Of a stretch of 64,000 bases of DNA, positions 10,170-22,545 are shown piece after piece. The position numbers and the translations under genes were made by a program. The stretch covers positions 62,001 through 126,000 of the forward strand of contig AJFK01000165.1 in assembly GCA_000467715.1 (NCBI GenBank), given 5' to 3'. Numbering within the stretch: position 1 is the first letter of the stretch; every line of letters begins with the position of its first letter. This stretch comes from Hysterium pulicare CBS 123377. Lineage: Eukaryota > Ascomycota > Dothideomycetes > Hysteriales > Hysteriaceae. The notes under the pieces are model-generated. The model saw only the letters and a program-made list of their open reading frames with translations, was not told the origin of the DNA and ran no database searches.

Positions 10170-12571
10170 TTACGAACCGCCGAATGTAGAGTAGTCCATG
10201 TTGAAGCTTCCCCCATCGAAGTGAAGGAACGGAGTCGTTGCGAAACTCATATCGGCGTCTGAGAATCCCCCATTCACCATCATCGGCCAGAAAGTGCCCG
10301 TTTCCATCGGAGACATTGCATAATGTTTTATGTCATTAGTGTAATTTGCGATCGTTTGATTGTCCGTCGAATTGGGTATTGCGAGACTTGGATAAGTGGA
10401 AGAAGTCTTGACCTTCGAGGCAGCCAGCTTCTCTAGTCCATCGGCCATGAGATGGACTAGGTGCCAATTCCCCACTGCGGTAGATCGAAATTGCTGCACG
10501 AGTTTAGCCGTAAGGTCGAATACAACTGCATCTTCGATGAATTGGCCACTATGCTGTGTCGATACTTTCAGAAGGAAGACGCATGCAAATGCAATCATTG
10601 TGTGGACATAATGCGGAATACCTCTCAGGGCATCCCCAAGGTCTTGCTCATCGAGCAGTTGTTCGACGATTGATCTTGAAGCTGCAACAGCGGCGACGGC
10701 GCTATCGCGAAAGTAAGATGGCACAGATCCACCTTTCAAGCCTCGGAAGACATGCGAATGGAGGTGCAGCTTCGCAAGGTTGGAATGTAAAATAATGCCC
10801 CTCCTAGGGAATTCTCCGATATACATGTTGGCTGGTTTATATTAGCACTTGCCTTGCAATCACAACTTGAAGCTTACTCTGAAGAGTCTTGATCCAAAAC
10901 TCCGTCCACTGGTCGACCTGATGGCTGTAATTGAATAACTGGCTCCCTAATAGACGCGGGATAGGCTCCCCAGTATCGAGACCAAAAAGATCCCGGGCGT
11001 TGCTTATAATGACGAGTAGTGAGACCTGGCTGAACATTCGTTTATCGCATTCGGTTATTATGTGGGACTTGAATAGAGCTTCCCATCCTTGAATTGTAAT
11101 GTCTTGTTTGACTATGGAGGGACGGCCATACAGAATAGAAAGATGATTGTCGCATATGTAGAGGACGTACCAGAGTCTCATGCAGTCCATGGCTTCTTCT
11201 TCGCCGTCTTTTAGGGCACGATGATAATTCGAGTTCAAGTTCACTTCGGTAGCTCGACGCAGGGCGTATCCTGACAGGGTCCAGGAAATGTCGCTCAGCC
11301 AGTATGATCCGATGCACATTGCGCGGAGGCAATTGCGGTCAATTCGTCGGTCAAACATCCCGGCTGACATAAGTCGTCGGAACTCTTGATTGCAAGTGGA
11401 ATAGACATGGGGTTTACTCAACGGATCGTGAATAGCAGATACTGTGCATATGCATGCGGTAAGAACCGAGGAACTTCGTCGAAGGGCCTCCAAGTCTTTG
11501 TACCTTCCTCCTATCATGTACATGAAATGATCAAGGCGATTTATATAGAGATCGAAGAGGCGTTCGGCATCTTCAATGTCGAGCTTTCCAGTCGAGATGA
11601 AATCTTTGATGGCACGACTAGTGCTTTTTGGTGTTGAGGTTTGAGGGTCCTCGGCCGTGTCATCAGAACGAAGGGCTCTCAGCCTTGTGATTTCGTACAG
11701 CGAGTCAATCGGTAGGATCGGAACACGCGGGAGGGTTTCGTCTTTAGGCAATACGCCTGGTGAATTGTCGCAGGATGGCCCAGAATCTTCCCGGCCAGGG
11801 GGTGAAGGCTCCTGACCGACGGGACTTGTGGTCTGCAAGGGAGGTAGAGAAGGTAGCGATAGTCTACTCAAGACGTCTTGTAGAGAAGAGTGGATGCGTT
11901 CAAGATCATTGCCGACTGTGGTTGTCCATCTGGCGATATTATCAGCTTGTTCACTGTGCACTATTGGGCCTTGATAATGTAGTATTAGAGGAGTATCTTG
12001 CCATTGGTGGGCATCAGAAACGCCATGCACAATAGCCTTCAGTTATTATATATGCAGGAACATTGAACCCCATGGTGGCCCCCAGGGAATATGGGATGCG
12101 TAAAGTAAAAAAACACTCGCCCTCGGACAATAGGAGATGACTGACTTACTGTGAGCGCTCATCAATAAGCGTCTGGAGCGATTTATTCAGTACGCACGAC
12201 AAGTTCCGTTCAGCGCAGCGCTTGCAAGGCGGTCCCCGGTCATCCATGATACATTTTATCTGGCATCGCACATGGTTAGCGGTGCTGAGATAACTCCATG
12301 GATGACTGGGTGTCACCTTTTGTTTTCGGCAAGCGGCGCATGCTCTTATTTTCCTCGAGATGGCAGGTTGCGCAGCAGACTGTGTTGCGGGCGCCGCGTC
12401 TGGTCGTCTCGGCGACACAGGTGAAGTCGGCCTACCCGGGGTTGCCATCACAGACGATATCGAAGGGGCATTGTGATTTAATTGTGACCAAGACCGCTTC
12501 GACATTGAGAATGCTGATGATGTTTGGGTCGTCAATTTCGGAGAGACGGGTTCGACGATGAGTGGAGTCAT
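10170..12571 (-). CDS. Zn2Cys6 fungal transcription factor
   Basis: A nuclear DNA-binding regulator of about 680 residues. The start is the ATG at 12571. An intron splits the zinc cluster; removing it gives CAACRKQKIKCIMDDRGPP followed by CKRCAERNLSC, the six-cysteine CX2CX6C...CX2CX6C signature. A second intron of about 219 nt (roughly 11934-12152) joins LQTLIDERSQ to WTTTVGNDLERIHSSLQ, a linker and coiled coil expected after the cluster. The middle region (residues about 210-500) looks like the fungal-specific factor domain: SSSVLTACICTVSAIHD, SYWLSDISWTLSGYALRRA, MRLWYVLYICDNHLSILYGR. A last intron precedes NMYIGEFPRRG. The C-terminus is low-complexity and acidic or aromatic, like an activation region. 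It sits upstream of a secreted peptidase, so a role in protease control is conceivable, but that is only positional inference. Confidence 0.88.
11959..12010 (+). repeat. Copy C (short) of the dispersed element, inside an intron
   Basis: This short segment lies within the long second intron of the Zn2Cys6 gene, opposite to its strand. Its plus-strand frame reads GLDNVVLEEYLAI, close to the peptides read from the copies near 10.1 kb (LSNVVLEDYLSL) and 48.1 kb (LGEAVLEDYVAL). Hand alignment with copy A gives about 33 of 50 identical bases without gaps. Homology is plausible but short. Confidence 0.4.
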
Positions 12572-13104
12572 AAGCAAGAACGTCTCAATGGAGTGCCATG
12601 TTACGTCTGGAGTACGTCTTCTCCAACTTGGCTTTCTTCATGAGATTCTCTCCACCAGACATTGCCAGATGCATGGAGGAAGGCGGGGGATGGAATTGCC
12701 TGGGTACCTCAGCAGCAGTGGTCACGAGACGTGGCGGGCTCGGTGAAGCTCGCCTGGCGAATCAGAGTTTGTGGCTACCCCATGCAATGACTCCGATTCG
12801 CCCCGGTAACTCAATAGTATCGCCGGGTTGGTGGATGACAGCTACAAGAACATGAATGGGGCTGTGGAAAGTGCAGATGCTTGCTTCGGAGGCGACGATG
12901 ATGCCTATGACATCATCATCATCCTAAAATAATTCCCCATCCAAGTTTCAGATCATGCGCTTTGGCCATGGCGTGTGCTCGAAAAACACGATTGCGAACG
13001 CGACCGGTACGCTGCTGCCAATGAAGAATATATTATCACAGACTTTTCCCAAACCCACTTCGCTCCCCACCACCAATGTCCCTCGCATTCCCTTCCCCTT
13101 CCCA
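12572..13104. other. Intergenic, promoter side of the Zn2Cys6 gene
   Basis: No coding region is supported. It presumably includes the transcription factor's promoter and leader and the 3' end of the gene at 13105-13790. Confidence 0.35.
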
Positions 13105-13790
13105 TCAAACATCCAAAGCAGCAAGATACTCACTAGTACAATTCGTCACATTGACCCCAACCCACCAAAACGGCTTAACAAAAACCCCATACTGCTCCGT
13201 CGAGTTCCAAGAGCCCCCACTCCCCTCTCTGCTACAGAAATACCAACTCCCATACGTCTGGCCCCAGGTAAGCAGCGCCGGCGCCGGGTTGAAGTAGCCC
13301 TGGTCATCCTGCTGCACCACGAGATCGGTCGGGTTATCTCCAATTCGCAGGAATCCTGCAGTGATGGCCTCGAGGGGTGGGTATTCGGAGTCTGAGACCT
13401 CGAGAGCGCCGGTAATGGTGTTGATGAAAATGGGTCGATTGGTAGACGATTGGACCTAGAGGTGAGATGAGCCAGTGGCTAGAGAGAGGAAGCGCAAGGA
13501 CTGGTTCAAGCAAAGCTTACGGCGTGTGCCTGTCCATCGGCGTCTACGTAGATCTGCGGAAGTGTTTCGTAGGTGCGGGATGCGGAGACGTAGGCTCGGC
13601 CGTCGTCCGCGAACTTCAACGTGTAGCCGCTCATGTTCTTGTAGGTGGGATAACCGACATATGTCTGGCTTACTGCGACGGTGAAGAGGTAATGCTCGGA
13701 TGCTGCGGGGGTATCTCGGTATTTGTGTTTGATGGAGGCTGCGGATACATGGAGGTAAAATGTGAATAGGAGTTGAAGGAAGAGGTACAT
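13105..13790 (-). CDS. Small secreted protein, possibly PhiA-like cell-wall fold
   Basis: Two exons (intron 13456-13520, phase 0) encode about 206 residues. The start at 13790 gives a clean signal peptide (MYLFLQLLFTFYLHVSAAS); an upstream ATG would prepend charged residues. The mature part has alternating beta-strand-like text (YTLKFADDGRAYVSASRTYE, then PQIYVDADGQAHAVQSS) and ends with SWYFCSREGSGG and VNCTSEYLAAL-type Cys residues. The layout (secreted, about 200 residues, a SWYxC block near the end) recalls fungal PhiA/GPI-less cell-wall proteins, but identity is weak and this is only a suggestion. No enzyme motif is visible. Confidence 0.7.
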
Positions 13791-14950
13791 GGTGAATGAT
13801 CTGATGTTCCTTGCGTACTTGGAGATTTTCAAGACTGGAGACTAATCTCGGAGGCAACGAATGGATACTTGCTCTTATACCCTTTCGATGGTGACGGGCT
13901 CTGGATGAATACAAGGCAAAACGAGTTTGTCCTTGCGCGATTTACTCGACGTCGTGATATTTGTGTGTCCAGTGTTACATCTTTGAGTGCTGCTCTCAGA
14001 GATCGTCTCTCGAAGAGAGTCTAGATAGGTTTCATGGTGGAGCAGAGCCGTGATGAATCAAGGAACAACGTCACTCGTTGAGAAGCTGATAGTAGTACGG
14101 ATGGATGTGATCCAGTTGGTGATCAGCTGGAGTATTACCTGTTCACTCGGCTCAAAGTTGTTCGCGCTCTTTAATCTTTAAATCCCCGCATAAAGGGTGA
14201 GATCTAGAGTAAATTCTAAGTGCTGTCGTCCGCTTAGCATCTGATTTTGACAATCGAGGAAGAGTCGTCAATGGGGTTGTTGAAGGTGTCGTGTACTTCA
14301 CTCAGGGGTGGGACTCTAAGAGGACACTGAGTAGCATAAGAAGCCTCAACTGGGACCGTTGCCCACATCGGCGGGGGAGTCGGTAAGACTACAGGAACAC
14401 TCACCCCACTTCTGCGTGACGGATGTCTCACTTCATTCTCCTAAATGAATCACATATCCTCCAGCATCACCACGAAATACTCAAATTAAAAAGTGGAAAA
14501 TGTTGACAAGGTGCAAGTCGCGACACGAGAACATCCCAAAGAACAAGCAGAATTGCAAGGCCGGTTGGCCCGGCTGAGTATGAGTATGAGTGCTCAAATC
14601 ATGTGTTCTCGAGATTCGCCCATATGATCCAGGTAGAGACATCCGAGCGACTGAAGTCAAGGTACCATACTCGTACAGCAGGGGAGATTGGGGATTCTAT
14701 GTGCTAGTTAGTTAACATGGTAGTCATTTGGCACAGGCTAATCCCGTTTCGGGATTTTATCGGTCAGCGGTCGCCCAGGTACCGCATGATGGAGCTGTTA
14801 GCACGTAACCCATGTGTCACCCCAGGTCGTTTGAACGAGATCTTGGTAGAGCGATGGACGCCCAGAGAAATAAATGTGGAAATGATGGACTGAACTCCTG
14901 TAGATGGAAACCGCTGTGTCTCGCTCTCATCTAGCATTGTCTCCTTTCTT
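13791..14950. other. Intergenic region, nothing recognised
   Basis: About 1.2 kb without a convincing gene. Short open frames lack protein-like composition. It includes the promoter of the small secreted protein at its left end. Confidence 0.35.
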
Positions 14951-16579
14951 TCAGCTGCTTTCTTCCTCCGTGAGTCCAATGACAATGATGGAATAGAAAC
15001 TTCCGACAGGGGAATTAACGTCGAAGATCTTCAATCGAGGATCGGTCTTCTTGCACAGCGTCTCCCATTGCTCCATGCTTCTCTCCTTGGCATTCATGCA
15101 CCCCAACATCTGCATATCGACACGTCTATGATATCCTTAAGTTAGTTGAGTCAAAGCAGATAGTACTGAGTGCGCCACACCTTTGCATCTTTTCCACAAA
15201 CTTAGGGACAGTATTTGGAGGTGGCAGAACAACCTCCATGACAGCAATGCGAGCTCCTGGTCGACGTGCCGGAATGATATTCTTTAGAATTTTCGTTGCA
15301 TACTTGTCGGACCAGTCATGGAGGATGAAACGAAGGATGTATGCGTCTGCAACTGTTTTCTGGGGCTCGAAAAAGTCGTGTTTCTTAAAAGAAATCTGGT
15401 GCTTGAATTCGGTAGGTAAATTTTTCTCGTGGTCGTCCATACCAGCGGATAAATCTTGCATAATAAATTTCAAGGAAGGGTGCTTTCTAGCTATGGCCAT
15501 TCTGAGACAGTATTGTTAGATGTCTCCACGCTAGCATTTACCAACTCCACCGACATGGACGATGGTATTTTCCGCAAATTTGAGGAACGAAAGGCTCGAC
15601 ATACGAAACATGGCCAGTTGATCCGCCAACCTAAGTTTCACTATTCAGTATCTGGAGGATTCAATGGCTGTTTCTTCCTATTCGGAGGACCAAGTGGAAC
15701 AGAGCTCCACGAAAAAATGATACGGACTGATCTCAATGACTTACATCGACAACTAAAGCATCCTGTCTGAGACTATCCCATAGAGATGAGCATGTAGCCC
15801 ACTTTGTATCAAATTCACCTTTTTGCAAATAAGCCATGGTCTGATGCATGTTCCGGAGTTCCTGCTTATTTTCCGACAGTGACAACCAGTCAAAGCATTG
15901 TTTATCTGTATTATGAGCGACATTGAAAGCTGTCTCATTTGGCTCCTCAGACGTGCCAAACTTCTTGAATGCCTCATTCATGCTGAATGCAACAGGCAGC
16001 GTTTCATTGAGATGATGTCTCATGACTGCTAGAAGTCCTTTGTCTTCAAGGAGAAGCGCAGATGCTGCTGTATGAGTGACGTAACCAGGTCGATGCTCGT
16101 GAAACACATTACTAGTCATAGCAAATCGAATTATACGGCTGATCCAGTCCGCATCGATGCCAGTACGCTTTCCGATCTCGTCGAAAGAGGCTTCGCCTTC
16201 GATTGGAACGGCCTCCGGCACTTCAAAGGTGTTGATCGCCCGGAGAGACGCAATTTCAAATTTGTCCTACGCAACATTTTAGTGAGGAGTTACCGGAAGC
16301 GCCAAGTTTGCAAACATTTCCAATATGACTAAGTAGCATATCCGTTGGCCCAAGTGCTAAATCAAGCAGATCCCGACAAGCTTGGATTAATGCCCCTCGT
16401 GCCAGAGCCGCTGCCGGGGGTGCATTCGGAGGAAATGCGCGAGGACCAGCTTTATCGAACGTTGGAAGCGGCAGGTCATTCTCCCTCAAACCATTGGAGA
16501 TTGTTGAAACGTGGGCTGCAATCTGAGAGTATAGTTGCTCCATAAGCGACGGCTTCGAGCTGCTTGAGGCGTTCATCAT
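14951..16579 (-). CDS. SAM-dependent O-methyltransferase (plant/fungal secondary-metabolite type)
   Basis: A cytosolic class I methyltransferase (family Methyltransf_2), about 430 residues, that would methylate hydroxyls of small aromatic or polyketide-like substrates. The N-terminal half has the winged-helix dimerisation domain (FEIASLRAINTFEVPEAVPI, FDEIGKRTGIDADWISRIIR). The SAM-binding motif appears only after splicing a 26-nt exon (15605-15630) between two introns, giving ALVVDVGGSTGHVSMAIARK. The later motif is MQDLSAGMDDH, then DAYILRFILHDWSDKYATKI, where HDW contains the usual catalytic His. A third intron joins EKMQRRVDMQMLGCMNAKER, and the protein ends GSFYSIIVIGLTEEESS. A sugar-type transporter lies just upstream on the same strand. 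No synthase gene is nearby, so a full biosynthetic cluster is not shown. Confidence 0.9.
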
Positions 16580-16927
16580 GGTGTTGAGAAGTAAACCGGA
16601 AGGATTAGCAGAGAAACTGTGGAACTAAGGATGAGAATTGAATAGCTTATATTTCAAGCGTCGGGAAGAACTCGCTAAATGAATACGAGAAAGGTCATTT
16701 GGAGCAGGTTCTCCGTTGCGCGGTTCATCATTCGTGCATTCGCCTCCACTGCGATCAGTGGGTTGCCTTGAAATATCCCCGCCATGGTCATAGCGAGACG
16801 GATGCGGACATAGAGCCATCCCATTCAGGAATAATTGCTGACCTACTGGGCGCCTTATCCGTATAACTGGAGTCGTCCGCTTCCTTTCCAGCTATTTTGA
16901 AGCCTGTGTGGGAAGCCCTAGCCGCCA
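16580..16927. other. Short intergenic region
   Basis: Contains the methyltransferase promoter and the 3' flank of the transporter gene. No element was recognised. Confidence 0.3.
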
Positions 16928-18813
16928 CTAGACTTGCTCTCGCTGCACAGCAGAATATGGCTCTTTCTCCTCTTCGATAGACTCTTCGGCCTTTTTCTTA
17001 TTCGGAGAAGCGTGATACAGCTCATCCACGTCCTATATAAGCAATTAGCGAAGTTTTGACTGGATCGGACCCTCTTGAAAAAGTACCCCAAACATTGCGG
17101 CCACTTCTTCCAATGGAATACCCCATGTATCAGGAAAACAAGTCCAAATGACCGCCACAGCTATACAACAGGTTAGTTATGTCGAATGTAGCATAAACCT
17201 GTGTGTATCTACTTACCTATGCTACCTGGAATGATGAAACATAGGTAGAACTTCCACCCGATGTTCTGGATACAGGCATAAGTCATATTCGGGGTACCGT
17301 GGATGCTTAGTTACTACTAACCTCGAATGCTGTCGGAGCAGCCTGAAGCCAAATGATGTTCATCAAGCAGATCCCGGCCACGCCAAGATTCATACCCTTT
17401 GCTCGCAGATGGGTCGGAAACAGCTCACCACAGTAGACGAACTGTGTTCCATCCAGGCAGCCTTCGTATGAGACAACGTAGATAAAGAACGTCGCTACAG
17501 CTGCTTGCAATGCGGCCGAGTTCGTACTTCCAGCGAAGTTTGCAACAAGTGCCGCCTCAATAATTAGGCATATCATGCAACCGGCGATGCCTCCAGCGAT
17601 GAGCTTGGGTCTTGGTAAACGATCGACGAAAAGCATCCCAAGGAGACCAGCTCCCCAGCCAAGGGTCATCCATCCTGCTTGTAAGGCCAGCTGTTTGGCA
17701 GGGCTATAGCCGAGACCTGCGTATAGTGTTGGTCCGTAGTCTATCTCCAGTTAGCTTTGAAGTTATTGGCCGAGAAGTATTAGGTTAGGTGGGATTTACT
17801 GTTGATGACCAGAATTCCAGAGAACTGTATACCGCATGTCGTGCCAACTGCAAGTAACGAGCGTTTGCGATAAGAGGGTTTTCTAAACATGTCGATATAG
17901 CTGCTTGGAAGAGTACGATCGATCAGCATCTGATTTCTGATCTGGTTCATTTCGACAAGGGCTTCTTCAGGAGTACGCAATTTTTGAAGGACTTTCTCCG
18001 CTTCTTCGTAGCGGTCCTTAAACATTAGGTAGCGAGGGCTTTCTGGAAGCCATGGGAGCATGATTAGGAGCGCCGTCGGGAACAGCCCCTGGATTGCTTT
18101 GAAAAATCAGTGAAGATTTTTCCAGAATGGAGGAAATATACCTACCCATAGCCGCTCGCCACGCATTAATCGAATCGTAAAAGAAGAACCCATACCCAGT
18201 CCACATAGCGATAACGTAACCAAAGAGCAATGAAGCCCCATGAAGATCAACAAGGAAGCCTCTGTTTCGTGGGGGAGCAACTTCGCTCATCCAGATTGGC
18301 ACAGCCGACAGTATCATGAAGGCTCCCGCACCACTAAAGAAACGGAATGTAATGAACATTCCGACATGAATAGAACCTGGGGCCTGTTTAACTAAACTCC
18401 CTTGAGGAATGCGTGTCATTGGAGTTTCTTACCGGCCATCAACGCTGCGCTGAGAAGGGTAATAGCAGCGCAAACAGCAATTGCGGCTTTCCGGCCCCAG
18501 CGGTCTGCAAAGAATGAAACGAAGAAGACTCCTAGATCAAGATTAACGGTTTTCGGACAAGCCGATGGGGTTTGAGCTTACCTAGAAACCCGCCAGTCTG
18601 GTAAAGCACATTCATGGTCGATATGAGATCAGTCGCATCGGGTCGGGTATCCAGATGAAAGTACGATATAAATGAAGGTTGCACGAGAGTTGTTGCGATT
18701 ATTGCTGCACTGTAGCCGTAGTACATCGATCCAAACCCCATTGCCAGAACAATGAAAAAGTTGTAGCCATTGAATTGGCGTTTCCCCGATCTATAAGTTT
18801 CTACATCAGTCAT
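16928..18813 (-). CDS. MFS sugar (hexose-type) transporter
   Basis: A membrane sugar porter of about 480-500 residues with 12 expected helices. The first exon begins MTDVETYRSGKRQFNGYNFF and helix 1 follows. Splicing several short introns gives FFADRWGRKAAIAVCAAITL (the GRK loop between helices 2 and 3), FRFFSGAGAFMILSAVPIWM (with the helix-5 pattern and SEVAPPRNRG after it), LPESPRYLMFKDRYEEAEKV, FVDRLPRPKLIAGG, and CGELFPTHLRAKGM in helix 10. The last conserved motif, normally PETKG, is altered to FPDTWGIPLEEVAAMFGD. The hydrophilic C-terminus is rich in Glu and Lys. The gene is co-oriented with the methyltransferase. The transported compound is unknown. Confidence 0.87.
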
Positions 18814-19694
18814 CTTGAAAATCTCAAATAGTACCTTGGTGACTTAGAATTCGCATGATTATTAGTGAGAAGTAAAGTTTTGAAGCCGATGTAGAGAGAA
18901 GAACTTTTATATGGCGACATCGGCTTACTCGCACGCGGCTCGGCTTTTTGACAGAACGCATATCGGCAAGGTGATCCTTTCCAAATATCTCAAGTGATCA
19001 ACATTGAAGTGATCGAGCCGGTATGTTCATAGGTACCGGACAGCAAAGAAGGAGTCAGACATTGCGAGTCAACCGTCGCCAGAAGGGGCATCGAGTTTCA
19101 CCGGGAGTTGCGCAAATTCGTGAAAAATGAACCCGTGGCTGTGGAAGCTCCTTCAAGGGAAGACTCCGCGCAGCAAGAAAGCATGACAAGCAGTACCTTT
19201 GTTCTGCTAGAGACTATAGGGGTGTTCTCATCCTGTTGGAGGGATGAGGCTGGAATATGGATGGGTGATGATGGATCCGGGAATAAGTGCATCAACGAGT
19301 GGAAAAGAAGGGCCGAAAAGAATAGGGATCCCTGTTCGGCAGAACTGCTGTTTTGGATTGAGTCACGTGCACCAATGTTATGACGCGGCGCATCGAAATT
19401 TCAACGTTCCCAACTTATCTACATCTGTATAAAACAACCCAGCTTGATTAAGCAATCTTATCCCGCTAACAGCGATTACGGGAGTGATCTCTTGAAGCTC
19501 ACACAAAGCTATACAAAAATTGACGCTTAATCTAGGATACGCTATATCCCAGGTGTGGGCAGTCAGAACCAAGCGCTTACAACCCACAGCTGCAGCGTTG
19601 AACAGACTTTTCGAGACTACTACAGAACGAGTGAAAACAAATGGTATTAGCTAATACACAGCCAGTAACACTCCCAAGACCCACGTATTCGGCC
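18814..19694. other. Intergenic region, nothing recognised
   Basis: Holds the promoter of the transporter at its left end. Frames at 19098-19587 look non-coding. Confidence 0.35.
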
Positions 19695-21662
19695 CTAGCA
19701 TGGAAAATAGCAATTCATTTCTCGAGACTGACAGTAAATTAGTTTCAAATTTGGCCGCGGGAGATTCTGATAACTCACTGGGGGTTCTTCAGGTGCCCAG
19801 ATGCTTGGGTCGCAATAGGTAGGTTTCGAAGGGTCATTGTCAGTATTCTTCCACAGCAATGTATCGTATGCAAATTGAACATCAGTACTACTATCTATGG
19901 GATACACGCCGAACGTGAACTTGAGCTGACTCGGCATGTGAATTCGGTTCGAATCAGAAGCGGGAGTTTTGTCCATCCCCCCGACGGTCTCATTTCTCGC
20001 GTTGAACAGGTCGATTTTGAACGAGTACGATGCACCGTTAAGGGAGTATGTGTCTTGATACTCCACGACGTCTACGTGGCATTTCCCATGGACGTCAACT
20101 TTGTATAGCGCGCAGCTATCCGAGATTGTTCCCCCTGAAGTGAGAGCGTCACTCAGGTACGTGTTCATTTATTAAAGTAAGAAGTAGAAGTAACTCACCA
20201 TGCTTTAGGTTGAGTGACCCCGGTGACGGCAGGTCACAGCCGTCGACTATTGTAAGCATTCTATTCTGACAGCGTTCATCACGAACTACATAGTTCTTCG
20301 CGCCGTCAGGACCGCAGTCTGGATCGTATTCGATAGTCAAGGTGAGCGCATCATAGTCTTTTTCTGCTCCGGCCCGGAAGGCTCTCGAACCGAACGAAAG
20401 CGGTTTTCCATCGTATGTGCTACAGAAATCATCGATGTTTGCCTACACCTATAAGTCAATTGGTGTGTAGCGGAAGAGAAATTCTAGCTTACGGCGACTT
20501 CGTTACGGTGAACTGCCGGCCCATTGCCACCAACGCATTTCAATTTGTCATCATCAGGGCTGAAGTCCCCAGAGCTGATGATCTCTTCCAATAGAGCCAC
20601 CTGTGCTTGTAGATAACCTGGCGAGGACGGGTTGTTATCATACGCGATTGCTGACGGCATGCAGTTGCAATAGATGTACTTTCCCTTCACGAGAGTCAGC
20701 CTTTGCAATAGAAATGCGTTGTTTAGAAATGTACCGCATAGCAAATCTTTTCAGGAAATGTTCCCACACATTCGTCGTCATCGCAAAAAGGCTCGAAACA
20801 CTTTTAGTAGGTCTTCTGAGCATTTGATGGGTTATACTCACATACTCCTGTGCAGGGAGTGCATATGCGCAACTCCCTGGACGGCTCTTAGGATTACTGA
20901 CCTTGTCCATGACCGCTGCCTCAGCATTATCCCATACCTCAATATCGCCTGGTGGTACGGAGAGAACAGATGGATAGTCCTCCGCTTCCCGTTCAGGTTG
21001 GGGCGCTTCACCAAAAACCCAAGGGAGGAGGTCCGCCGACCCTGGAAGCCAGTTTGCGTACGGTATGCCAACGCCTTCTAGAGACTCTACAAAACCCCTG
21101 CCTTGTAGTTGTCGTACCTCACCTCGAAGCACAGACGTGATGGCCCCCTGACATTCTTCTGTCGCCGGTAATTCTTTACAATTATCTTTAGTGGCCGACA
21201 ATAATTGGGTTTTCAGTTTGTCGGAAAGCAGAAAGCTCGGATTTCCATTGTCGTCGGTGTGTACTGCTATTTGTGCTGTTGTTGTAATAGTGGTTGCTGT
21301 GTCGCTGTCACCTACGGCAGTTCTGTAGGTGTAAGGAAGGTCAACTCCGAGCCACTATTTCATTCATCAGCGATAAGTATCAGTTCATGCTAGAAAATTC
21401 ACTAAGAAAATAAGAGTGGATATTTGCTTACCTTGGTCTTCGTTCCATCCACGGAGTAATACTTCGTAAGATCACCCTCAACCTTTCCGACATAGCTCGC
21501 TACTGGCGCGAATGTCAGATGCCTCTTCGCGATTATCACTTCATTATCACGACGGACAAGTTGCGTTACCGTGGGCGCGTTCGCATTAGGTAAAGCTAAC
21601 GAAAGTTTCAGTTGAATGTAGATCGATCCAATTATACTAAGAAGGGCGACCGAGGAAAACAT
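19695..21662 (-). CDS. Secreted Cys-rich protein with a chitinase-tail-like module
   Basis: A secreted protein of about 520 residues with a signal peptide (MFSSVALLSIIGSIYIQLKL, then SLALPNA). The middle part has a Cys cluster (QEYCFEPFCDDDECVGTFPE, then KGKYIYCNCMP) and later DERCQNRMLTIVDGCDLP. The C-terminal module (GKCHVDVVEYQDTYSLNGAS, YSFKIDLFNARNETVGG) parallels both C-terminal modules of the secreted protein at 53131-56242. Similar tails are known, from memory, at the ends of fungal GH18 chitinases of the killer-toxin-like subgroup, but no GH18 catalytic motif is present here. About five introns are needed; the last (19728-19778) is 51 nt and leaves the frame open if kept, so two isoforms are possible. 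Function unknown. Confidence 0.7.
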
Positions 21663-22545
21663 GATCTCATTGGCAGTATTTTGAGAAATATCCTGTGAAG
21701 GATACGTTCCGGACGCAGAGTGTCAGTATCAACTTATAACCACTTGTCGGAAAGCAGATTATCTCTCCTATTTCTAAAATGATCTGTCAACTACAGAGCA
21801 TCCTGCACTGAGTGCATTCCTGAATGGCGCATGCATTCCCTCACAAGGGTTTTCTGTGCCTTTTCCTGCCAAAATCATCCTGAACGGATGGGACATGGTA
21901 TGAGTCACTAAAACTTCCAACGTGGAGAAAGCTGAAAGGTCACGACGAGAAGGTTGAGCTTTTAATGCCGGGTTTCTGGGAGAAGTGAACAGATTTCTTC
22001 CGTATAATCGAACTTATACCGCTGTAAAGCGAAATAAATACAGCATACATATCTACGTGAAGTGGCGTAGTCCTCCTCTAGCACGTGTGCGGTGGGGTTA
22101 AATCTGCGGCGCAGCGCTGGTGCCTAACCATCGAAAGAACACCAACTATGAAATGGAAGCGCGTGGTTTTGTTCTCTAGTAGTACGTGTCCAGAAATTTG
22201 TAGAGTTCGCTCAAATCGGTGGCTTGTCAGGCACAAATTCAGCCAGTCCCCCTAAGGATGGAGCTACCAACAAAGGATGCATCTCGATCACGCAGGCGTA
22301 GCCTCGAACCTTGTCCTCTCCATTCTGTTCGAAGGAAGAGGCACAAATCATCTTGGTGCTTGACTACAGATTTGCTACTTGAACGAATGTTGCTACATGT
22401 AACCTGGCAACATCTTCAGCGAAGCGTTAGGAAGATATAAAATGCCTACGTATTTGTTCCCCAAATGTGAACCTTTTCGAAACTATCATCTGTGGTTATA
22501 CCAACGAGTATTTTTGATCAATTTCTCTCATTACGACAAAAGATA
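21663..22545. promoter_or_regulatory. Divergent promoter between two secreted-protein genes
   Basis: About 880 bp separate two genes transcribed away from each other, both encoding secreted proteins. AT-rich TATA-like stretches occur near 22010-22050. A shared control region is likely but no defined operator was recognised. Confidence 0.45.

Noticed and set aside
15456-15770. Plus-strand open frame of 104 codons
   Set aside because: It is antisense to the methyltransferase introns and microexon; the minus strand gives a coherent enzyme.
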